Below, piece after piece: positions 41,638-47,540 of a stretch of 47,540 nucleotides of DNA. The translations under genes and the position numbers were made by a program. The stretch's first letter is position 1; every line of letters starts with the position of its first letter. The notes under the pieces were generated by a model that was given only the letters and a program-made list of their open reading frames with translations, was not told the DNA's origin and searched no databases. Source of the DNA: an uncultured Chlamydiaceae bacterium (GTDB lineage Bacteria > Chlamydiota > Chlamydiia > Chlamydiales > Chlamydiaceae); assembly GCA_937884635.1 (NCBI GenBank), contig CALGBW010000026.1, forward strand, positions 1 to 47,540, read 5' to 3'.

Positions 41638-42738
41638 ATGTCGTGTTTTAATTTATCTTCTGTAAACGCAAAAAATAGTCCTGTATTACCTTCTCATTTT
41701 CCCTCCCAAAAATCTTGGGAAGCGCTTGAGAAGCAGGTTTTAGAAAATTTCGCTGAAAGATCCATTGAGCAGAAATCTTGCGTGAAAGGGGTATGCAGAG
41801 CAGCTTTAACGGCGTTAATTGCGTTGTCTCTAGTGCTGGGAAGTAGTGTAGTGCTGGCTGGGGTATGTGTTTCTTCTAGTGTATTGCCTATTATAGGGAT
41901 AGTTGGCTCTGTCTTGCTTGCTGGCGCGTGTATGATTTTTTATCGATTGAGTCATAAGAGAGATATTTTTGCTAATACGAATATTCCTCTCTTTGGGAAA
42001 AAAGAGTGGTTAGCAAGTCCACTGTGTGTTTATCGGAAGGGAAATCCTAAAGCTATAGAAGAAAAACGTCGAACCGCCTCTGCTGAGATATTACAAGGAG
42101 ACTATTACACAGATCTCTCTACACTGGATTCTTCTAAATCAGGTATTGCTTTGAGCTATATTTATCCCTCAGATGCTAGTGTGCGTTGTTCTATATGTTT
42201 TTCCTCCTTTTTCTTTCTTCCTCTTGTTGTAGCTATTAAGATGGCTTATAATGCCGCGCGTTTTTTCCTTATACCTTTCTACATGATATTCCGTATGGTT
42301 TTGAACCGGTGTACGCGTATTGAGCGGGAGGATGTAGACTTTTGTTGTGCAGATATAGCAAGAGAATGTGGTCGTTCTTTAGCTAATTGTTTGCGGTCTC
42401 CATTTTACGGAACTGCATTTGCAATCACGCTGTTGTACAGTTTATTGGACCCTTTAGCGGGTCGGGTAGCAACGGCTTGTGTTGAACGGGATTGGAATGA
42501 TGATATTATCCGATCTCGAGGAATCTGGTTAGTAGTTCCACAAAGGAATTTTGCTTTTGAGGGGAATGGAAAGCGACATGGCTTAGGACAGTTTAGCTGG
42601 TATGTTTTAGGTTGTTTTCAACCTGCTGCGCTTTTCTTATTTAAGAATGGTAGAATTATTTCAGGTGTGCAGCCTTCCAAACAGACTTATCCTGAACAAG
42701 ATTTGCGTGTGTTCCACGGACCGATTACGATGAATTAA
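41638..42738 (+). CDS. Inc-like membrane protein (CT195/CT196 position)
   Basis: 366 residues without a signal peptide. Near residues 55-105 there is a bilobed hydrophobic stretch (ALTALIALSLVLGSSVVLAG then SSVLPIIGIVGSVLLAGACM) typical of inclusion-membrane proteins. A second hydrophobic region follows near residues 180-220 (FFFLPLVVAIKMAYNAARFF, FFLIPFYMIFRMVL), then a Cys-containing soluble domain. The ATG at 41638 follows AGGAG. The order tsaD - this gene - mgtE matches the place of CT195/CT196, both listed as Inc proteins in C. trachomatis. The TPR gene follows after 13 bp and may be co-expressed. Confidence 0.75.
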   Translation: MSCFNLSSVNAKNSPVLPSHFPSQKSWEALEKQVLENFAERSIEQKSCVKGVCRAALTALIALSLVLGSSVVLAGVCVSSSVLPIIGIVGSVLLAGACMIFYRLSHKRDIFANTNIPLFGKKEWLASPLCVYRKGNPKAIEEKRRTASAEILQGDYYTDLSTLDSSKSGIALSYIYPSDASVRCSICFSSFFFLPLVVAIKMAYNAARFFLIPFYMIFRMVLNRCTRIEREDVDFCCADIARECGRSLANCLRSPFYGTAFAITLLYSLLDPLAGRVATACVERDWNDDIIRSRGIWLVVPQRNFAFEGNGKRHGLGQFSWYVLGCFQPAALFLFKNGRIISGVQPSKQTYPEQDLRVFHGPITMN

Positions 42739-42751
42739 TGGATAGCATATA

Positions 42752-44668
42752 GTGAAAGAATCATCGGCATTATTTCCTATTTATTCGTGTGAAAGGGGGG
42801 GTAGTGAAAGAGACTCCTTGATACGATCCCTGCTCGTAGAGTTAGAGTCATTGGCTCATCGGGACGCCTCTGTTTTACGTTATGTCTCGTTTTCTGGAGC
42901 ACTACTTTATCTTTCTGAGGATTATGCACACTCGTTAAAACAAGTGATTTTTTATGGTTTAACCTGTGGTTTGAAACAGGCAAATGCAGGAGTTTTGTTG
43001 CGCACCATTTCGTATATCCAGCAGCTGCTTGCTTGTTCAGATATTAGCCCTTCGGATCGCTTATCTGCGTATACAGCGCTGGCAAGTGCTTATGTTTCTT
43101 TGCATGCCATAACGAATGTAACAGAGTACCTGTGCAAGGTTGTTCCCTGCTTTTCTTATATTAAAGAGCTTGTTGAGAATGATGCGCCTTTAGCCTGTCG
43201 GTTAGGGTGGACACACTTTCAGCTGGGAGGAGATCGTGAAGAGCTCTCTCAAGTGAGAACGGCGCGTCATTATCAAGAAATAGGCGATGCCTTATTGAAC
43301 TTGTTTGCTTTAAGTAAAGAGACACAAGACTTGTTTTTAGCCCAAGAAAGTCTAGCGCGTGCATGTTATTTCATGCCACATAACCCGCAAATTCTTGTTC
43401 GTTATGGAGAGGCTTTACAAGCTATAGGACTTCGTTTAGGCAGATCTTTTTATATTAAGCAGGCTAAAGAGCTCTTTGCTCGAGCTATTTTTTTGAGTTT
43501 TGATCGTAAGGAAGAAAGTCGTCAATATAAGTATTCTCGTTGTTTATACGCTTTAGCTGCTGTCGCCCTGTTTGATGTTACTTTAGATCAGAAACATTTT
43601 GCAGAAGCCGTAGACCTTCTCTATCAGACATTGCAAGAATATCCTAGAGAAAATGCATTGTGGTTATCTTGGGGGAGTTTATTATTGCGTTATGGATGGA
43701 TGTATAAGGATGCCCGGTATATAGAAGCTGGTTTGGACAAACTGTCTTCAATTAAAGAAGGTCCAGGTATATTGTCGGGATGGTTTGCACATGGGTTATC
43801 CATTTTAGGATTGTATCTTGAGGAGGTCTCCCTATTAAAAGGGAGCCGATCACGTTTAGTTGCTGTTATTCGTTCCTTCCCCGGGAATGCGGGTTTGGTT
43901 TATGCTCTAGGTGTGACATTATTGTGTTCTGGGCTATACTTTCGTGATAACTATGATTATGCTGCTGCAGTTTCCTGTTTTCAGGCTTGTATAGAGTTAG
44001 ATCCAGAAAACATTGATGTTCAGCAAAAATTGTTTGATGCGTATTTTGCTTGGGGAGTGGAGAAAAAGAGTATTAGAACGCTACAAAAAGCTAGACGGGT
44101 CATTCATCATCTATGCAATCTTCGGCCAGAGGGGGCATTTTTATGGTGGAACTACGGGTTAGTTTTAATGCAATTAGCAGAATATACTCTCAATACAACG
44201 TATAAAGAATTATTTTTAGAAAAAGCACAAACTTTTTTCCAGCAGGCAAGTGACTTAGGATTACAGGGAATGTCGCTTGAACCATGGGCAAAAGCACACT
44301 TCTTATTAGCAGAATTAGCTCAAGATTTGTATTATTATGACGCAGCCTATGATGTGCTAACGACAGTGCCTGTGCGTTCTTTATCTTTTAAAGAAAGTCT
44401 CTTGCTCGCAGCTATTTTGTTTGGTAAGGGAAGGATTTTACAGGAGACACAGTGGTTGCAAAAAGCTCTAGAGATCTTGAATCCTTTACTCAGCACTAAT
44501 AATGAAAGCGAAGAGTTATTACTGCTTTTAGGCAAGATTTGGAGTTTTGTATTTTTTATGCGAAGGAACATTCGCGCTAAGCAAACTGCAGGGCTTTATC
44601 TCAAGAGTGCGGCCGCTTTAGGAAATCAGGAAGCTCGTGCTATCTGGTTTCGTTTAAGTGAAGAGTAA
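42752..44668 (+). CDS. Tetratricopeptide-repeat protein
   Basis: 638 residues, entirely helical in appearance, with many 34-residue-like units (for example FQACIELDPENIDVQQKLFD, SLARACYFMPHNPQILVRYG and LYQTLQEYPRENALWLSWGS) containing the W/L-G-A-F-A-P spacing of TPRs. There is no signal peptide or membrane helix, so it is probably cytosolic and a scaffold or chaperone for partner proteins. The start is a GTG at 42752 that gives MKESSALFPIYS; no strong ribosome-binding site is visible and coupling to the Inc-like gene 13 bp upstream is likely. The function is otherwise unknown. Confidence 0.8.
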   Translation: MKESSALFPIYSCERGGSERDSLIRSLLVELESLAHRDASVLRYVSFSGALLYLSEDYAHSLKQVIFYGLTCGLKQANAGVLLRTISYIQQLLACSDISPSDRLSAYTALASAYVSLHAITNVTEYLCKVVPCFSYIKELVENDAPLACRLGWTHFQLGGDREELSQVRTARHYQEIGDALLNLFALSKETQDLFLAQESLARACYFMPHNPQILVRYGEALQAIGLRLGRSFYIKQAKELFARAIFLSFDRKEESRQYKYSRCLYALAAVALFDVTLDQKHFAEAVDLLYQTLQEYPRENALWLSWGSLLLRYGWMYKDARYIEAGLDKLSSIKEGPGILSGWFAHGLSILGLYLEEVSLLKGSRSRLVAVIRSFPGNAGLVYALGVTLLCSGLYFRDNYDYAAAVSCFQACIELDPENIDVQQKLFDAYFAWGVEKKSIRTLQKARRVIHHLCNLRPEGAFLWWNYGLVLMQLAEYTLNTTYKELFLEKAQTFFQQASDLGLQGMSLEPWAKAHFLLAELAQDLYYYDAAYDVLTTVPVRSLSFKESLLLAAILFGKGRILQETQWLQKALEILNPLLSTNNESEELLLLLGKIWSFVFFMRRNIRAKQTAGLYLKSAAALGNQEARAIWFRLSEE

Positions 44669-44770
44669 GCACTCCCTACCTCAGTAGGTGGATCATTTGT
44701 TCTGTCTTTCCTGGAAGGGGAAAACAGATTAATCAATTGTTGTTTTGGGTGGCGGCAAAAGGAGATCATT

Positions 44771-46246
44771 ATGGGCGGCGAGCAAAGTAGAAATGAGGAT
44801 AAATTAGATGCTGCGCTGAGCTCAGGAAACCTGATGGACTCTAAGACGAGTCATCTTGATGATGAGTTGAGCTTTAGATTAGAGAAAGCCTTCACTTGCT
44901 TATCCGCAGATATACATTCTCATGATTTGTCTAAAATTGTCAGTGAATATAACCCTATAGACTTGGCTTATGCTGTTTCCTGCCTTCCTTCCGATTCACG
45001 GGCAATTTTATATAAAAATTTATCCTGTATTGCTTCCAAGGTAGCTTTCATTATTAATACAGATTCCGCTTCTCGTTGGGCTATTTTCCGCCGGTTGTCA
45101 GATTCAGAAGTATGCGCTTTGATTGATCAAATGCCTCCAGACGAAGCTGTTTGGGTTTTAGATGATATTCCAGATCGACGATACCGTCGTATTCTAGAGT
45201 TAATCGATTCTAAGAAGGCTTTGAAAATTAGGGATCTGCAAAAACATGGGCGTAATACAGCGGGACGTTTGATGACCAACGAGTTCTTTGCTTTCCTTAT
45301 GGAAACAACAGTCAAAGAAGTTTCAACGTGTATTCGGAATAATCCGGGGATTGATCTTACCCGTTTAGTTTTTGTTTTAGATTTTAAGGGTGAACTGCAA
45401 GGAGTAGTAACAGATAGAAGCCTGATCATTAATCCGCCAGATATGACTTTAAAGCAAATTATGAATCATGTGGAGCATAAGGTTTTGGCGGATGCTACTC
45501 GAGAAGAAGTTGTAGACTTAGTCGAGAGGTATAAAATTTCTGCTCTTCCCGTTGTAGATGAGGAAAACTTTTTAATCGGTGCTATTACTTACGAAGATGT
45601 TGTAGAGGCCATTGAGGATATTGCTGATGAGACTATCGCGCGTATGGCTGGAACAACAGAGGATGTTGGATATCATAGTTGCCATGTGGTGCAGCGATTT
45701 TTATTAAGGGCGCCTTGGTTACTAGTAACTTTATGTGCAGGGTTAGTCAGTGCGTCTGTTATGGCATATTTTCAAAAAATTGCACCGGCGCTATTGGCTT
45801 TGGTAATTTTCTTTATTCCCTTGATTAATGGGATGTCTGGAAACGTCGGTGTGCAGTGCAGTACGATTTTAGTGCGAAGCATGGCTACTGGTACATTATC
45901 TTTTGGTCGTCGTAAGGAGACTATCTTTAAGGAAATCGGTATTGGTTTGTTAACTGGTATGGCCTTAGGTATTCTATGCGGCATTGTTGTGTATATTATG
46001 GGGATATTAGGATTAGGCTTTTTCTCTTCTGGTGGTGTGCAATTAGGAGTAACGGTTGCTGTTGGTATTTTAGGAGCTTCCTTAACTGCCACAACATTGG
46101 GGGTAACATCGCCTTTCTTTTTTGCTAAAATTGGGGTTGATCCTGCTTTAGCGTCAGGCCCTATTGTCACAGCACTGAATGACATTATGTCTATGGTGAT
46201 TTTCTTTTTAATTACAGCTGGCCTAAACTTTGTTTTCTTCAGTTAG
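44771..46246 (+). CDS. mgtE: Magnesium transporter MgtE
   Basis: 491 residues with the full MgtE plan: an N-terminal helical regulatory domain (MPPDEAVWVLDDIPDRRYRR), a CBS pair (about 175-300, with LPVVDEENFLIGAITYEDVV) and five C-terminal membrane helices including the pore-signature region PLINGMSGNVGVQCSTILVR and SGPIVTALNDIMSMV. MgtE is a Mg2+ channel gated by cytosolic Mg2+. The ATG at 44771 is preceded by AAAGGAGATC. The transcript ends at a strong hairpin at 46280-46309. Confidence 0.96.
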   Translation: MGGEQSRNEDKLDAALSSGNLMDSKTSHLDDELSFRLEKAFTCLSADIHSHDLSKIVSEYNPIDLAYAVSCLPSDSRAILYKNLSCIASKVAFIINTDSASRWAIFRRLSDSEVCALIDQMPPDEAVWVLDDIPDRRYRRILELIDSKKALKIRDLQKHGRNTAGRLMTNEFFAFLMETTVKEVSTCIRNNPGIDLTRLVFVLDFKGELQGVVTDRSLIINPPDMTLKQIMNHVEHKVLADATREEVVDLVERYKISALPVVDEENFLIGAITYEDVVEAIEDIADETIARMAGTTEDVGYHSCHVVQRFLLRAPWLLVTLCAGLVSASVMAYFQKIAPALLALVIFFIPLINGMSGNVGVQCSTILVRSMATGTLSFGRRKETIFKEIGIGLLTGMALGILCGIVVYIMGILGLGFFSSGGVQLGVTVAVGILGASLTATTLGVTSPFFFAKIGVDPALASGPIVTALNDIMSMVIFFLITAGLNFVFFS

Positions 46247-46279
46247 TTCTTAGAAAGTTCAAATGATATCGAAGCAAAA

Positions 46280-46309
46280 AAAAGACCTCGAAAAGTATCG
46301 AGGTCTTTT
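46280..46309. terminator. Bidirectional intrinsic terminator
   Basis: AAAAGACCTCGA (46280-46291) pairs perfectly with TCGAGGTCTTTT (46298-46309), loop AAAGTA, with A- and T-rich flanks on both sides. It lies between convergent mgtE and the Inc-like gene at 46326 and serves both. Confidence 0.92.
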
Positions 46310-46325
46310 GAAGTTAAGTAGAATA

Positions 46326-46979
46326 TTATCCAAAGAGTCTGCCAAGAAGGCTGGGACAAGCTGGTTCCCACTCGTTGTCACTATCGCTAGCAATTTCATC
46401 ATCGCTACCGCTGTCAGCTTCTTTATTCGTAGAAACATCTTCACTGCTAGAAACAACAGGGTCAGATGTGGGAGCAGCTGCTTTTTCTGGTTCTTGCTCG
46501 GGTTTAGACTCAGGTTTTGACTCGAGTTGAGAGTCCGATCCAGATTCATTCTCTGGTTTAGATGCACCTAGGGGAATAGCAGCTTGTAATGGAACAGGAG
46601 GGAGATCAGGGTCTTGTGTAGGTACTTCTGGATCTGGAAAGGAGGGATCTTTAGGTTCTTCAGGTAAGCCGCCAGGACCCTTTGCTTCGCCTTGTTGCTC
46701 GACTTGTGGTTGTGGTGCTTTTGCTGCAAAAGCTAAAGCACAAACAGCTGAAAGCAGTAAACTTAAAGAGACACCAGCAATAATAGCTAACAGTATTTGA
46801 GATCCAGTAAAAGCATAGCATACAACGGCTAAAGCGTAACAAGCTATAGCTACGAGAAGATGTCGTGCAGCTTTAGATACTTTTTTTGAGCAGGAGCTTG
46901 ACGCTTTTACACTGCTTTCAGAAGGAGTCAAGGATTGTAATGCTGGGGAATTCAGTGGTGAGTTAACTTGGCTAGACAT
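46326..46979 (-). CDS. Inc-like protein with acidic, proline-rich tail
   Basis: 217 residues. The N-terminus is Ser/Asn-rich with no signal peptide; a bilobed hydrophobic region (LLVAIACYALAVVCYAFTG and ILLAIIAGVSLSLLLSAVCAL, about 43-88) follows. The C-terminal 130 residues are disordered in appearance, rich in Pro, Glu, Asp and Ser with repeated ESKPESKPEQEPEK and DSGSDDE, ending CPSLLGRLFG. The topology fits an Inc protein with its tail in the host cytosol. The ATG at 46979 has GGGAGG five bases upstream; the frame begins one codon earlier with TTG. An unusually long inverted repeat lies about 80 bp upstream (47060-47090). Confidence 0.78.
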   Translation of the reverse strand: MSSQVNSPLNSPALQSLTPSESSVKASSSCSKKVSKAARHLLVAIACYALAVVCYAFTGSQILLAIIAGVSLSLLLSAVCALAFAAKAPQPQVEQQGEAKGPGGLPEEPKDPSFPDPEVPTQDPDLPPVPLQAAIPLGASKPENESGSDSQLESKPESKPEQEPEKAAAPTSDPVVSSSEDVSTNKEADSGSDDEIASDSDNEWEPACPSLLGRLFG

Positions 46980-47059
46980 CAAAACCTCCCGGGTGATTTT
47001 CTAGTTCAACTTCAGCTGCGATGTTACTAACGTATCTCTTATGCAGCCAGCCTCATTAA

Positions 47060-47090
47060 GTAACAAACGTGCAAAATTTTGCTTTGTTAC
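47060..47090. repeat. Long inverted repeat upstream of the Inc-like gene
   Basis: GTAACAAA-CGT-GCAAAA on the left pairs with TTTTGC-TTTGTTAC on the right: 14 paired bases interrupted only by the bulged CGT, with GCAAAATTTTGC as a perfect central palindrome. It lies 81-111 bp upstream of the start at 46979. It is more regular than expected by chance and may be an operator. Confidence 0.6.
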
Positions 47091-47155
47091 GAATATGAGT
47101 GGACAGATGTTAGTTAGTCATTGATTTTAAGCCAATGATTTTTTTAAAAAGAAAA

Positions 47156-47176
47156 GCCCCTGTATTATACAGAGGC
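47156..47176. terminator. Intrinsic terminator, likely bidirectional
   Basis: GCCCCTGT (47156-47163) with ACAGAGGC (47169-47176), one mismatch, loop ATTAT, and T-rich sequence on either side (GTTTTTT on plus; CTTTTCTTTTT on minus). It lies 57 bp after the stop of the partial gene at 47233. Confidence 0.75.
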
Positions 47177-47232
47177 GTTTTTTATGCAAAGTAATGAAGA
47201 TAATTAATTTATAGGTAATAACTAACATTCTT

Positions 47233-47540
47233 TTACCAATTTTCATAAAGCCAGTTGCAAACATTGCAACAGCTATTCCACACTCTCCACCAGAGTGATG
47301 GAGTAGGCCATCCGTTTAGACCGGGCAAAGGAATCGCTATTTTTGGATCAGCAACTTGTACTGGTTCCTTATAATCTATATGGTCTGTATTGTGTGGTTC
47401 GTGAGCTTGTTGGAATCCCCCTAAGCGAGCCCTTTCTCCGGTTTCAGTCCCTTTGTGTTTAATGTTAGCGCTGGTGTTGATACCAGTACTTTTCATTAAC
47501 GGTTTTGCGGTTACGCCAGTGGTGTTTGTCCTTGGTTTTG
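47233..47540 (-). CDS. C-terminal end of an unidentified gene cut by the window
   Basis: The frame is open from 47233 to the right edge, giving at least 101 residues without the true N-terminus; the first visible residues read KPRTNTTGVTAKPL before an internal ATG. The visible part is hydrophilic (Thr/Lys/Glu/His-rich) and then ends in an unusual Trp- and Cys-rich tail, GWPTPSLWWRVWNSCCNVCN followed by WLYENW. I do not recognise the family. It may be a secreted or membrane-associated chlamydial protein, judging only from its neighbours. Confidence 0.6.
   Translation of the reverse strand, partial: KPRTNTTGVTAKPLMKSTGINTSANIKHKGTETGERARLGGFQQAHEPHNTDHIDYKEPVQVADPKIAIPLPGLNGWPTPSLWWRVWNSCCNVCNWLYENW

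Noticed and set aside
45772..46185. 137-codon minus-strand ORF inside mgtE
   Set aside because: It is the antisense of the conserved membrane domain of mgtE; its repeated Pro/Lys/Thr composition is the mirror of hydrophobic codons.

Overview
The window looks like a chromosomal segment from an obligate intracellular bacterium of the family Chlamydiaceae. The evidence is the set of genes and their order: RadA, RNase III, a CT296-like protein, a phosphohexomutase, superoxide dismutase, AccD, dUTPase and two PtsN proteins follow each other as in Chlamydia. There are several proteins with the paired hydrophobic lobes of inclusion-membrane (Inc) proteins, a Pkn1-type kinase/sulfatase-modifying-factor fusion, and an orphan lipoate ligase and GcsH. 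From memory of published gene orders, the layout (PP2C/NifS block next to groEL-groES, guaB-guaA-add near opp/tsaD) fits the C. caviae/C. felis/C. pneumoniae side of the family better than C. trachomatis. I cannot name the species from the sequence alone.

Layout. Positions 1-12.1 kb carry housekeeping genes: a 5'-cut helical protein, radA and rnc (minus strand), then a plus-strand run of a CT296-like protein, a phosphohexomutase, sodM, accD, dut, two ptsN genes, an exported basic protein and mnmA. mnmA meets clpC tail to tail. Positions 14.9-19.8 kb hold lplA, an exported phospholipase-D-like protein, a large membrane-anchored protein of unknown function and gcsH. Positions 19.9-22.2 kb are an Inc-like island: two minus-strand paralogues diverging from a larger plus-strand protein. 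Positions 22.5-27.9 kb hold a PP2C phosphatase, a cysteine desulfurase, two DUF21-CBS membrane proteins and an AsmA-like exported protein. Positions 28-33 kb hold groES-groEL, a Nif3-family protein and pkn1.

Positions 33.1-38.7 kb are the most unusual part. A purine-interconversion operon (guaB, guaA, add) is followed by a convergent oppB. The whole piece is bounded by two direct copies of a ~54-bp noncoding repeat. GuaB lacks the CBS domains, a perfect 9-bp inverted repeat sits just before its start codon behind a good promoter, and add has a strong ribosome-binding site placed before an ATT codon. oppB has no oppC/D/F behind it here, while oppA lies on the far side of one repeat. Positions 38.8-47.5 kb hold oppA, tsaD, an Inc-like protein, a TPR protein, mgtE, another Inc-like protein with an acidic proline-rich tail, and a gene cut by the window end.

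Functionally, the window combines core metabolism (fatty acid, nucleotide, tRNA modification, Fe-S, chaperones) with host-interaction genes (Inc proteins, exported phospholipase D). The guaBA-add segment would let the cell turn AMP/adenosine-derived IMP into GMP, which is a variable trait in this family. No tRNA, rRNA, CRISPR array or insertion sequence was found.
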